64,000 bases of DNA from Desulfovibrio piger ATCC 29098 (lineage in GTDB: Bacteria; Desulfobacterota; Desulfovibrionia; Desulfovibrionales; Desulfovibrionaceae). The position numbers and the translations under genes are program-made. Positions within the stretch are counted from its first letter, which is position 1. Every line of letters starts with the position of its first letter. Of this stretch, positions 32,616 to 41,224 are shown one piece after another. Below the pieces are notes generated by a model. It saw nothing but the letters and a program-made list of their open reading frames with translations. It was not told where the DNA came from and searched no databases. The stretch is from positions 262,646 to 326,645 of the forward strand of contig NZ_DS996355.1 of NCBI RefSeq assembly GCF_000156375.1, in the 5' to 3' direction.

Positions 32616-32909
32616 ACCATTGCATTGAGGGAGGAATAGCACGCTTTTTGATTTAAGGAAAACGTGGTATGTCCGAGGCATAGAGAGTGTAGGATTTTGT
32701 GGTATCCCCTAATTTTTAGGATGGTTCACGGAGCTTCCTCATCCAGGTGACGGAGAGGAGAAAGGTGTTTTGTTCGCATCTGCACCCAGCCCGACGCATG
32801 GAAAAAATTTCAGGTAAGCAAGCGAGTAGCCCAAAACGGAGCAGGCATGGCTGATTATATCTTGAAGCTCTTCGACAGGGAGCTGATTCGATTTTCCGCT
32901 AAGGATACC
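32616..32909 (+). repeat. Direct repeat D, copy 2, leading into the intact hipA-like gene
   Basis: It matches 30917-31209 over about 290 bp and continues into the living HipA-like gene at 32847. The 246-bp stretch 32370-32615 before it holds no gene that I can support. Confidence 0.85.
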
Positions 32910-34019
32910 GGTGATATTCCTGAGATCTCCATAACGCACATAGATCAGGATGCTCTGTCACTCATGCCGCTTGGAATGGAAGTGTCGGATAAGGGCCTTG
33001 CCCGTTGGCTGAAGCACAGAAAGATTCCCAGGAACAGAGCGTACATCCATTCGTTTCTGGCAAAGACCGGTCTATCTGCGAATAGCACAATGGGCATCAT
33101 AGATGTCAGCAAGGGGCTTTCTCTCAACGACAGCTACTGGGTTGTACGGGAAGGGGATTCCAAAACCTTTGGCCAGTGCAATCTTTACGACAATAAATTC
33201 AGCGAGTTGTTAGCCAATATTGCTTTTACCGGCTATGGCAGCTCTGTTCGTACATCTGTAGTATCGAGTCCTGAATTTACAACGAACGGTATGCTTCCGA
33301 AGTGCTGGCGCAGGCAATCTGGCAAAATATACCTTTATAAAGGTGGTACTGTAGGGGCATCAAATACAGGAAATGAGCCCTATTCAGAATACTATGCATG
33401 GCAGATTGCCCAGATACTCGGTGTGAATGCAATCGAGTATAATATCGCCAAATGGAAATCGAGACTTTGTTCAAAGTGTGAAATTTTCACCAGCAAGGAT
33501 ATTTCATTTGTTCCTGTGGGCAATATTGTGAAGCAAGGAGGAATGCAGGCAGTCATCGATTACTATGGAACGCTTGATTCTAAGTATAGGGACATGCTGG
33601 AGGATATGTTCGTCTTTGATGCTGTCATTGCCAATACTGATCGCCACTTTGGAAACTTTGGTTTCCTTGTGGATGCTGCAACGAATACTCTCAAAGCTCC
33701 TGCGCCATTGTTTGATCACGGGAACTCACTATTTAATTTTGCCTCTCCCATAGAAATAGAGAGTAAGGATGTTTTTATTAATTTTGCTGATGTCCAAGCA
33801 CCAGTGTGTTACAGCAACTTTTTCTCTGTAGCTAAGTCTTGTATGAAGTCAAGACATCGTGAAGGATTACGGCATCTCCTAAACTTTAAGCTGAAGAAAC
33901 ATCCTCGTTATAACCTTTCTTCAAAGCGTTTGAAGTATATTGAAATTGCCGTACAGAAGAGGGCATCACTGCTACTTGAAGGGGAGACTCATAGCGAGAG
34001 TGAACTGAGCTTCTGGTAG
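32847..34019 (+). CDS. HipA-like serine/threonine kinase without adjacent HipB
   Basis: A 390-residue protein; ATG follows GGAGCAGGC. The kinase signature is VFDAVIANTDRHFGNFGFLV (about residue 255-275), where Asp/Arg/His/Asn match the HipA catalytic loop, and APLFDHGNSLFNF (about 285) supplies the metal-binding Asp. A P-loop-like segment, KIYLYKGGTVGASNTGNEP, lies near residue 165. HipA toxins phosphorylate glutamyl-tRNA synthetase or other targets and cause dormancy. No HipB-like antitoxin precedes it; the conserved leader (repeat D) occupies that place. It could be a stand-alone HipA-type kinase with another role. Confidence 0.8.
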   Translation: MADYILKLFDRELIRFSAKDTGDIPEISITHIDQDALSLMPLGMEVSDKGLARWLKHRKIPRNRAYIHSFLAKTGLSANSTMGIIDVSKGLSLNDSYWVVREGDSKTFGQCNLYDNKFSELLANIAFTGYGSSVRTSVVSSPEFTTNGMLPKCWRRQSGKIYLYKGGTVGASNTGNEPYSEYYAWQIAQILGVNAIEYNIAKWKSRLCSKCEIFTSKDISFVPVGNIVKQGGMQAVIDYYGTLDSKYRDMLEDMFVFDAVIANTDRHFGNFGFLVDAATNTLKAPAPLFDHGNSLFNFASPIEIESKDVFINFADVQAPVCYSNFFSVAKSCMKSRHREGLRHLLNFKLKKHPRYNLSSKRLKYIEIAVQKRASLLLEGETHSESELSFW

Positions 34020-34708
34020 ACGAATAGAGAATGAGAAAACCTTTGAGGTTTGTATTAGAATAATGTCCTTCAGAAGCAGACATGCAAGTAGCGTTACAAG
34101 GATTCCATAGAAGCTCTTTATGATCCAAAGAGACAGTTCAAACTATGGAAATCTTCTCTCGATCAGGGAAAAAATGGTGTAGAGCGAATTTTTAGCGGAA
34201 AAATCGGATAAAAAATGCTGTCTCCTCTCCTCAAACTGCTAGTCAGCTATGGTGCATAGGTAAGCTTTAAAGGATCTCTGTTTATATAAGAGCGTTACTT
34301 TTGTGATATAGTTTTCGTCAAATAAGAATAAAAAAGAGCATAGTATTAAGCTATGCTCTTTTTTTATGTATAAAATAATTCGGACATACATAATATGAAG
34401 TTTTACTCTTCATGGTCTCTGTTCTTAAGGTTTGTCACACTCAACCATATAGGGGGTATGTAATACTAATATAATATATTAAAATAGTAACTTTATATAG
34501 GAAATAGTTAGTAATTGTTTAAACATTAAAACGACAACTAAATATGCTGATTGAATGTTGAATATAGAAAAGTAATTGATTTAACAAAAAAACAATATGG
34601 AATGTGAAAGTATATTTATCCAATACACTGCAAACATGTCATCAGCATATTTGCAGAGTATTGGCTCATTATTGTTTTATGTTCTTTGTCTAAATATGAG
34701 GTGAAAAC
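34020..34708. other. 689-bp gene-free AT-rich region before the replication-like pair
   Basis: It holds the terminator at 34331-34365 and then about 250 bp of very AT-rich sequence (34440-34690) with clustered ATAT/TTAA tracts and short repeats. Just upstream of a putative HUH replication initiator, this is a reasonable place for an origin, but no nick site could be recognised. Confidence 0.4.
34331..34365 (+). terminator. Intrinsic terminator
   Basis: AAAAAGAGCATAG-TATTAAG-CTATGCTCTTTTTTT is a perfect stem with a T-run on both strands. It ends the HipA-region transcripts. Confidence 0.88.
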
Positions 34709-35308
34709 ATGAAAAACAAAAACGTACAGTATCTGGATAATATCAAAAATAGTGTCAATGAGTTGTTAGACTTCTATACAGGTAGTCATCGTAAAACATT
34801 ATCCATCAGGTTTGATGTTAGATATCCTCAAGATTATATTGGAGATACCTCATCAAAAAATATATCTGATTGCATGGCACATATGGTCAAAAAGTATAAA
34901 CGTCGTAAATGTGATCCGTATTATATTTGGGTTCGTGAACAAAACAAAAGTGATCATCCTCACTACCATTGCTTGTTCTTGTTAGACGGTACTAGAGTTA
35001 AGACTTATAACCATGTCTTTAAGAGTGTTGAGACAATTTGGAATTCTACTCTAGATATAGATAGAGAGTCAAAAGGATTGATAGACTACTGCACGAATAA
35101 ATCCAATAGGGATTATAATGGAAAAATGATTACCAGGACATCTGATATTGAAAAATTTGATTCAAGATTAGATGAGGTGAAACAGCAGGCTTTATATTTA
35201 GCAAAAGCATATACCAAAGGTTCTATTCATGATGGACAGAGAAACTTTGGTATGTCACGTTTACCTAAAAATAAAAACATAGATTCTCATGATTCTGATA
35301 ATAATTAA
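34709..35308 (+). CDS. Inovirus Gp2/YagK-YfjJ-like replication protein
   Basis: A 199-residue protein. RKTLSIRFDVRYPQDYIGDT opens a beta-rich fold. HPHYHCLFLLDG (about residue 83) is a HUH-type metal-binding motif, as in rolling-circle initiators and the YagK/YfjJ family. A later ALYLAKAYTKGS segment could carry the nicking Tyr. Such proteins occur in inovirus-like prophages, satellites and small integrated plasmids. ATG is preceded by AGGTGAAAAC. The gene is AT-rich. No inovirus coat or zot genes follow, so this is probably a satellite or remnant. Confidence 0.7.
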   Translation: MKNKNVQYLDNIKNSVNELLDFYTGSHRKTLSIRFDVRYPQDYIGDTSSKNISDCMAHMVKKYKRRKCDPYYIWVREQNKSDHPHYHCLFLLDGTRVKTYNHVFKSVETIWNSTLDIDRESKGLIDYCTNKSNRDYNGKMITRTSDIEKFDSRLDEVKQQALYLAKAYTKGSIHDGQRNFGMSRLPKNKNIDSHDSDNN

Positions 35309-35318
35309 GGGGATTATC

Positions 35319-35828
35319 ATGGATACTCAAAACAAAAAATCTTATAGTTTTTCAGTGCAGCAGTCACCAAATTCTGAAAATGAGCATACTGCTATCGTAT
35401 CTGTATCTCTCTGTGATGGTACGATGACAGTATCCAACTTTGGTAGTGCAAATCAGGCTACAGTGAATTCTTACAACACAGTCGATATTATCAATGCTGC
35501 TAGAAATGATGCTCAGGCAAAGATTCAAGATCAGATGAATTTCATGTCGTCTCAAGCAGCATATCATCCATCAGTATCTACGGCTCAGAAAGATTCTACA
35601 TATCCAGTTAATAGCAATTCCAGTACAACAGCGTTGCCACCTTCTCAGCATAAACATGGAGGTGGAAGCAAACTGGCTAGTGAGAAACAGAAAGATTTTA
35701 TAAAGCAGTTGGCTGATAGAAAGCGTATACATATAGATCAGTTGTGTATGGATATGTTTAGCCACGGTAGTAGTAATATGACAGGTGCTGAGGCAAACGA
35801 GATGATCAAGCATTTAAAAAGATCATAA
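35319..35828 (+). CDS. Hypothetical partner of the Gp2-like protein
   Basis: A 169-residue protein; the ATG at 35319 was chosen for its AAGGGGATTATC site. It starts 10 bp after the Gp2-like stop. The first 110 residues are polar and Ser/Asn/Gln-rich, probably beta. The C-terminal 50 residues (ASEKQKDFIKQLADRKRIHI to AEANEMIKHLKRS) match a helical module found at the C-terminus of plasmid and phage DNA-handling proteins. A single-strand DNA-binding or plasmid-maintenance accessory role is plausible, not shown. Confidence 0.65.
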   Translation: MDTQNKKSYSFSVQQSPNSENEHTAIVSVSLCDGTMTVSNFGSANQATVNSYNTVDIINAARNDAQAKIQDQMNFMSSQAAYHPSVSTAQKDSTYPVNSNSSTTALPPSQHKHGGGSKLASEKQKDFIKQLADRKRIHIDQLCMDMFSHGSSNMTGAEANEMIKHLKRS

Positions 35829-36054
35829 AGGTTTGATAGTATAAAAAGGGGAAGGAGATGATCTTTTCATAGGTTATCTCCTTCCCTGTAAAATTCATCA
35901 AAAATGATAGAGCGTATTTTTGTTGAGTTTTATCATCATAGTATTGCGTGGAGAAAAATATCTGTATAAGATCAATTTTATCCTTGCAAGAGGATTCATC
36001 TGTATAATATATTTTCATATTATTTGTCTTTATATCGTCAGAGAAAAACATCAT
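35806..36054 (-). CDS. Doubtful small minus-strand gene
   Basis: An 82-codon frame (MMFFSDDIKTNNMKIYYTDE) coupled to the upstream minus-strand frame by a TGATG overlap, with AAGGAA in place as a binding site. The first 50 residues look like protein. Its end runs over a terminator hairpin and the 3' end of the plus-strand gene, which argues against it. Confidence 0.3.
   Translation of the reverse strand: MMFFSDDIKTNNMKIYYTDESSCKDKIDLIQIFFSTQYYDDKTQQKYALSFLMNFTGKEITYEKIISFPFLYYQTFMIFLNA
35848..35887 (+). terminator. Terminator after the Gp2-like operon
   Basis: GGGGAAGGAGAT pairs with ATCTCCTTCCCT around a 16-nt loop, 20 bp past the stop at 35828. The T-run is weak. Confidence 0.6.
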
Positions 36055-36215
36055 CAGATTTCCTTGACGAATGCTTTATCAAATTGATATGTTTTATCAC
36101 CTTGGAACCCATTCTTGCTCTTGCTATAGTTTTGCCGTTGACTAGTAAAAATATTAAGATGATAGGTGAAATTTCTCGAAGAACTACTAGGCACAGATAG
36201 AGCAGCATGATTCAT
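36054..36215 (-). CDS. Doubtful small minus-strand gene overlapping the polymerase start
   Basis: A 53-codon frame from ATG 36215 (MNHAALSVPSSSSRNFTYHL, ending YQFDKAFVKEI). It shares a TGATG junction with the next frame. It overlaps the divergent Y-family polymerase gene by 9 bp. No homology recognised. Confidence 0.3.
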   Translation of the reverse strand: MNHAALSVPSSSSRNFTYHLNIFTSQRQNYSKSKNGFQGDKTYQFDKAFVKEI

Positions 36216-37706
36216 ATGCCAGCACGCAGTTATATAGCCATCGATCTCAAGTCTTTTTACGCCTCTGTGGAATGCATGGAGCGTGGTCTTGATCCATTGA
36301 CTACTCACCTGGTGGTAGCTGATCCCAGCAGAACAGAGAAGACCATTTGCCTGGCAGTTTCTCCCTCATTGAAAGCTCATGGCATTCCGGGTAGAGCACG
36401 CTATTTTGAGGTCATCCAGAAAGTACATGCAGCCAATGCATTGCGCAGACAGAAAGCTCCACGGAGGAGATTCACGGGAGAATCCTCAGATGCTCTTGAG
36501 CTAGCTGCTGATCCTTCCCTAGCCATAAGTTATCTGGCAGCTGTGCCTCGTATGGCTCTCTATATCGAGTACAGTACCAGAGTTTACAGCGTATACCTGA
36601 AGTATTTCTCTCCTGATGATATCCACGTTTATTCCATCGATGAGGTCTTTATCGATGCTACTTCCTATTTGAAAAATTATCGTACATCCGTACATGAACT
36701 CACTAAGACCGTCATTCTTGATGTGCTACGCAGCACTGGTATCACAGCTACAGCAGGTATAGGCACAAATCTCTATCTGGCAAAAGTGGCTATGGATATC
36801 ATGGCAAAAAAAGTAGCAGCAGATGAGGATGGTGTGCGTATAGCCTGTCTGGATGAGATGTCGTATCGTCAGCAGTTGTGGCATCACACCCCCTTGAGGG
36901 ATTTCTGGAGAGTTGGCAGAGGATATGTCCAGAAGCTGGAAAAGTACGGCATCAAAACGATGGGAGATATTGCCCGCTATTCCATCCATAGCGAAGATTT
37001 ACTTTTTCGTCTGTTTGGGGTGAATGCAGAGCTGCTGATAGATCATGCCTGGGGTTATGAACCGTGTACGATGGCAGATATCAAGGCATACCAGCCATCT
37101 TCCAGGAGCATAGGTTCAGGACAGGTGCTGCACTCTCCCTATGAGGTGGAAAAAGCTCGTCTGGTGGTCAAGGAAATGGTGGACTCGCTTGCTCTGGATC
37201 TGGTGGGCAAGCGTTTGGTAACGGATCAGCTGGTACTGACGGTGGGATATGATATCGAGAGTCTGTCCCCTGAGCGTGGTTATACCGGTCTGGTGATTAC
37301 GGACAGCTATGGACGACAGCTTCCTCAGCATGCACATGGTACGGTCAATCTAGGCCAGTTCACATCTTCCAGCAGACGGATGACACATGCTGTGCTGGAG
37401 CTTTTTGATCGCATTGTGGATCAAAAGTTGCTGGTCAGGCGTATCAACCTGGTAGCAGCCCATGTCTTGCATGAAAGCCAGATAGACAAAAAGCCCAGAC
37501 AACTCGATTTGTTCACCGATTATGCTGCGAAGCAGAAGCGGGAAGAGCAGGAACAGGGACAGCTCCAAAGAGAACGCAAGAGACAGGAGGCTATCCTGAA
37601 AATCCGTGAACGCTATGGCAAAAATGCCCTGCTGAAGGGCATGAATCTGGAAGAAGGAGCTACGACCAGGGAACGCAACCAGCAGATAGGAGGGCACAAG
37701 GCATGA
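36207..37706 (+). CDS. Y-family DNA polymerase (UmuC/DinB-like)
   Basis: A 499-residue protein. Catalytic motifs are YIAIDLKSFYASVECMERG (first Asp near residue 12) and IHVYSIDEVFIDATSYL (SIDE motif near residue 143). The helix-hairpin-helix part is GYVQKLEKYGIKTMGDIARY, and the little-finger domain includes SSRSIGSGQVLHSPYEVEKA. The C-terminal 90 residues are basic and coiled. The long form followed by a YolD-like protein is the arrangement typical of Firmicutes cassettes on mobile elements. It bypasses DNA lesions at the cost of fidelity. Confidence 0.92.
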   Translation: MIHMPARSYIAIDLKSFYASVECMERGLDPLTTHLVVADPSRTEKTICLAVSPSLKAHGIPGRARYFEVIQKVHAANALRRQKAPRRRFTGESSDALELAADPSLAISYLAAVPRMALYIEYSTRVYSVYLKYFSPDDIHVYSIDEVFIDATSYLKNYRTSVHELTKTVILDVLRSTGITATAGIGTNLYLAKVAMDIMAKKVAADEDGVRIACLDEMSYRQQLWHHTPLRDFWRVGRGYVQKLEKYGIKTMGDIARYSIHSEDLLFRLFGVNAELLIDHAWGYEPCTMADIKAYQPSSRSIGSGQVLHSPYEVEKARLVVKEMVDSLALDLVGKRLVTDQLVLTVGYDIESLSPERGYTGLVITDSYGRQLPQHAHGTVNLGQFTSSSRRMTHAVLELFDRIVDQKLLVRRINLVAAHVLHESQIDKKPRQLDLFTDYAAKQKREEQEQGQLQRERKRQEAILKIRERYGKNALLKGMNLEEGATTRERNQQIGGHKA

Positions 37707-37984
37707 GCAACAAGTACGATGATATCATCAATCTGCCACGCCCTGAGTCCAAGTATCCCCGTATGCCCAGAGCCAACAGAGCTGCCCAGTTCTCTCCCTT
37801 TGCTGCCTTGACAGGGCACGAGGAAGCCATTCGAGAGACAGCCTATCTGGTAGAAGCGCTCTCCAGCCAAGAGGAACCGATAGATCGTGGGGGAGAGCCA
37901 TGTCGTCGATATGCTTCTGCTGGGAGGACTTCGCTAAGGGCGGATGATGTGGACTTTGGGAAAGAAAATTTTCTAGGAAATTGA
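37703..37984 (+). CDS. YolD-like protein, C-terminally altered
   Basis: A 93-residue protein overlapping the polymerase stop by 4 bp. Its first 55 residues (SNKYDDIINLPRPESKYPRM, RAAQFSPFAALTGHEEAIRE) match the YolD-like partner that follows Y-family polymerases. After residue 60 the sequence (RGGEPCRRYASAGRTSLRAD) no longer looks like the family, so the gene is probably broken after the conserved part. YolD-like proteins are thought to manage polymerase activity. Confidence 0.7.
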   Translation: MSNKYDDIINLPRPESKYPRMPRANRAAQFSPFAALTGHEEAIRETAYLVEALSSQEEPIDRGGEPCRRYASAGRTSLRADDVDFGKENFLGN

Positions 37985-38110
37985 TGGGAAATTCAAAAAA
38001 TATCATTATATTTAAGTGTGTTGTTGGAATAATTTCCATATTTCCCTAGATCCCAGGATGCCTGTTTAGTGGGCAGTCTACAAGGGCAAATTGAGGGAGG
38101 AGAGTGGGAC

Positions 38111-38683
38111 CTAATGCCTCTCAACGTGCTGCAAGGCCTTGTAAAGGGTAGTTCTGCTCACCCCAAAATGAGCTGCGACTTCCGTTTTGCGCTGCCCATC
38201 AGCGACCATCTTGCGAGCGAGTTCTGCCTGCTCTGGTGTGAAGGATGGCTTGCGTCCTTTGTACTTCCCTGCGGCTTTGGCAATGGCAATTCCTTCTCGC
38301 TGCCGTTCCCGGATCATGGCTCGTTCAAACTGGGCGACTGCGCCGATGATTTGGAGCTGGAGCTTCTGAAAGGGGTCTTCCGCTTTGCCTGCTGAAAAGG
38401 TGAGTCCTTCCTTGTGGAAGGAGACAGAAACATCCCGTTGGTTCAAGCTCTCGATGATCCGCAAAAGGTCCTGAAGATTGCGAGCGAGTCTGTCGATGCT
38501 GTGCACATGCAGCATATCCCCATCACGGAGGTAGTCCAGGCAAGCAACCAGCTGTGGCCTGGAAGCATCCTTTCCACTGCATTTGTCGGTGAAGACCTTG
38601 TCCAAGTGAAAACCATCGAGTTGCCGGGCTGTGTTCTGATCTGTGCTGCTGACACGGATGTAGCCGATCTGCTTTCCTTCCAT
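38111..38683 (-). CDS. Serine recombinase (resolvase/invertase family)
   Basis: A 190-residue protein; ATG follows GGAGGCTAAGC. The catalytic Ser is in IGYIRVSSTDQNTARQLDGF, followed by HSIDRLARNLQDLL and the arm VAQFERAMIRERQREGIAIA. The C-terminal Hin-like helix-turn-helix is KTEVAAHFGVSRTTLYKALQ. The size fits Tn3-type resolvases or DNA invertases. It probably resolves cointegrates or inverts DNA near 38700-38800, where short AAATGGA/TCCATTT repeats occur. A degraded second copy of its C-terminus is at 49963-50046. Confidence 0.92.
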   Translation of the reverse strand: MEGKQIGYIRVSSTDQNTARQLDGFHLDKVFTDKCSGKDASRPQLVACLDYLRDGDMLHVHSIDRLARNLQDLLRIIESLNQRDVSVSFHKEGLTFSAGKAEDPFQKLQLQIIGAVAQFERAMIRERQREGIAIAKAAGKYKGRKPSFTPEQAELARKMVADGQRKTEVAAHFGVSRTTLYKALQHVERH

Positions 38684-38734
38684 GCTTAGCCTCCAAATTG
38701 TTCAAATAAGGTTATAGAGACTAAACGTATTTGT

Positions 38735-38800
38735 CAATTAAATGGAATATGGGCTCTAAATGGACATCTTTCCATCCATTTGTTGGTGTCCATTTGGGGT
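38735..38800. repeat. Short inverted/direct AAATGGA repeats upstream of the resolvase
   Basis: Four copies of AAATGGA or its complement TCCATTT occur within about 65 bp just upstream of the recombinase gene, two of them as an inverted pair around CATCTTTCCA. The position suits a res/crossover region or autoregulatory operator. Confidence 0.45.
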
Positions 38801-38841
38801 ACAGTTTAAAAATACACAGACTCACTAACCACAAAAATCCC

Positions 38842-41055
38842 CTACCTACTCGCTATGCTTTTATAGGCTTGCAGGATTCTTTCCTCGTCATTATCATATT
38901 TTGTCAGGATAAATTCGATTGATTTTCTTCGTTCTTTAATCTTGTCATTAATATTTTGCAGGCTTTTGAGGTCGCAATTGTAGCCTAGTGCCTTTAAATC
39001 TTTTGATATTTTTGATTCGCTTATTCCAAGTATTTTTGCTGTCTCATTATTTTTTCTTTTGTTCTTTTTACAAATAACAATTGCTGCTAGCAGGATATCT
39101 TTCTCTGTTTCATTCGTACAAATATCAGTAGCTGACTTCTCGATAAATTCCATAGAGGAATCTGTAAATTTTTTTATAAAAATAAAATCCTCATGATGTC
39201 CTTTATTATGTCTATCGAGGACATACTCGACAAGTATCTCATTTTTACTGAGTACCTCTAATTTTATTCCTAAGTCCATTGCCATTCTTTTTTTGGAACT
39301 CCCCTGTAGCTCTCCTTCACTATTTGTGTGGTCTACCACAAGAAAAGAGATTCCTTCTTTCGTCAATTCTCTCATCCACTTGATAAAATTAATTGGATCA
39401 TGTGCAGCGATTAGACTGTAAAAATTATCAATTATAATTAGTTTAAATTTTTTTAGTTGCTGAATATATTTTTCTTGCCATTCTTCATCTAGAATCGTCG
39501 AAAATTTAGTATTTTCTTCTATAAATGGGTATACAGAAAAACTTCTTTTCTCATGACCAGTAGTATCATGAGCGCGTATAATTTTTGCTATAGTTTCCTC
39601 TATTTTTTGTCCAGCCATTTCCCCGTCAATATAAAGAACATTTTGTGGATCGCAAGATTTCCACGGGCCAATAGCTCTATGGCCAATACCAATTGCTTGT
39701 GCAATTGTTAATGCTAAAATAGTTTTTCCTGATTTTTCTTTTGCATAGAGCCAAGTAATACTACAGCTATCAATGATTGGTTTGAGCAGGGGAACTGTCT
39801 TTCTTGTGGAACCTGGTATTGTATCATTGGGAGAGGCTATCATGTTTTGTGTTGTAGGTAGAGAAATTGACTTACTTTTTTCCAGTTCTCGTAGAAGAGT
39901 ATCCATTGAGTAAATAGTCGGCATTATAGTTTCAGGCCTAATGTCAATAAACTGGCATGAGAGATGAAGCCTTTTTAGTTTTTTTGATGCCTCTAAAACC
40001 TGTGAATATTTAAAGCTACTGTCAAACAGAAAAATTACTTTTTTATTTTCTATATCTTTTGCATCATCTGGAATGTTATTTATCCCACCATACAATAGGG
40101 CCACAGCATGATCTCTCTGGCTCGGATCAGGATTTTCATTTTCGAAGAGATACTGGATATTAGTATTATTACTGCTATCTATAATTAAAATGCTATCTTT
40201 GTTTTGTAAACTAGCGGCTTCTGCTGCGGGATATGTAATAAGAGGAAGATCTGGGGGGACGGGGATTTTTAAATATATTTGACTGTTGTGATGTCGCCAG
40301 AGCGTAATATATGCGGATGTAAATTCATTGTTATAGGTTCTAATTCCGTAAAAATCACCGATGTATTTACCATAATGGTTAAATAAACGTTCATGTATGC
40401 TGGGAAAATGAAAATAAAATCTATCCTCAATCGTATTTTTGTATATAGAGATTGGGTTGTTTTCTTGAACATAAAAAGGCTTTGGTCTATGTGTATCTGA
40501 TTCGATTTTTTTATGTGCGCTAATATGATCGTATAATTCTTGTATAGCCATACTATAGTTTTTTAAATTTAGTTGTGCATAAAGAGAAATAATATCAAAG
40601 CCAAATATTTTCTGATTGAATATGCAGGGTGTCTGTAATTTTTCTATCCAGAAACCAATATTTGGTGTGTTTCCAAAAAAAGAAAACTTGCTTTCCTTGA
40701 TATAAATTTCATAATTCTTAATTTGAATTTTATTTGCACTTTCGGGAATGTATTCTTCTTGAGTAATTGACTTTATTAGTTGTATTGGATTAGATACGAA
40801 TTCGGCACAAATTTTTTGCCTTTTATTAATAAGTTCCGCAGTTATGTTTTGAACGTCAATATAAAATTCTATATAATTTAAACAGCGTATATTAAGATTA
40901 TCGTATATATTAAAATGTAAATACCTGTGCGTGTCTGTATAAATATCTTTTAAGAAAGGAATCATGTCAGAGGAAAACAATGTAGGAAAGTTTGGCATAG
41001 TCAATTCACTTGTTTTAAGTTGGTTATTTTTGGCTTTCAATTTATTACATATCAA
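38842..41055 (-). CDS. RepA/primase-like AAA ATPase, intact paralogue
   Basis: A 737-residue, AT-rich protein. Residues 1-260 have no motif I can name. A TOPRIM-like region follows (SILIIDSSNNTNIQYLFENE, then KKVIFLFDSSFKYSQVLEAS). The RecA-like ATPase has Walker A TWLYAKEKSGKTILALTIA, NVLYIDGEMAGQKIEE, Walker B LIIIDNFYSLIAAHD and the His motif FLVVDHTNSEGELQGSSKKR. A helix-turn-helix ends the chain (ETAKILGISESKISKDLKAL). The layout fits RSF1010 RepA-like or primase-helicase proteins of integrated elements. Same architecture as the interrupted gene at 28302. It diverges from the helicase gene at 41225. Confidence 0.75.
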   Translation of the reverse strand: MICNKLKAKNNQLKTSELTMPNFPTLFSSDMIPFLKDIYTDTHRYLHFNIYDNLNIRCLNYIEFYIDVQNITAELINKRQKICAEFVSNPIQLIKSITQEEYIPESANKIQIKNYEIYIKESKFSFFGNTPNIGFWIEKLQTPCIFNQKIFGFDIISLYAQLNLKNYSMAIQELYDHISAHKKIESDTHRPKPFYVQENNPISIYKNTIEDRFYFHFPSIHERLFNHYGKYIGDFYGIRTYNNEFTSAYITLWRHHNSQIYLKIPVPPDLPLITYPAAEAASLQNKDSILIIDSSNNTNIQYLFENENPDPSQRDHAVALLYGGINNIPDDAKDIENKKVIFLFDSSFKYSQVLEASKKLKRLHLSCQFIDIRPETIMPTIYSMDTLLRELEKSKSISLPTTQNMIASPNDTIPGSTRKTVPLLKPIIDSCSITWLYAKEKSGKTILALTIAQAIGIGHRAIGPWKSCDPQNVLYIDGEMAGQKIEETIAKIIRAHDTTGHEKRSFSVYPFIEENTKFSTILDEEWQEKYIQQLKKFKLIIIDNFYSLIAAHDPINFIKWMRELTKEGISFLVVDHTNSEGELQGSSKKRMAMDLGIKLEVLSKNEILVEYVLDRHNKGHHEDFIFIKKFTDSSMEFIEKSATDICTNETEKDILLAAIVICKKNKRKNNETAKILGISESKISKDLKALGYNCDLKSLQNINDKIKERRKSIEFILTKYDNDEERILQAYKSIASR

Positions 41056-41096
41056 ATATCATAAAAATAGTAAATATTCTCGATTGTATAAAAAAG

Positions 41097-41132
41097 TCAA
41101 TCCCACCAAGGAGCTACCTTGATGGGATTGCT
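41097..41132 (+). terminator. Terminator-like hairpin in a divergent gap
   Basis: CAATCCCACCAAGG pairs with CCTTGATGGGATTG (two internal mismatches), then CTTTAAC. It lies between divergent genes, where no transcript needs ending, and may be left from a lost upstream gene or act as an attenuator for the helicase gene. Confidence 0.6.
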
Positions 41133-41224
41133 TTAACTATATTCCACTGCTAATATTGAGGGAAGAATTGAAATTCAGCATATAACACTCAGTAAGATAT
41201 GACAATTTTTGATGGGAGGGAGAA

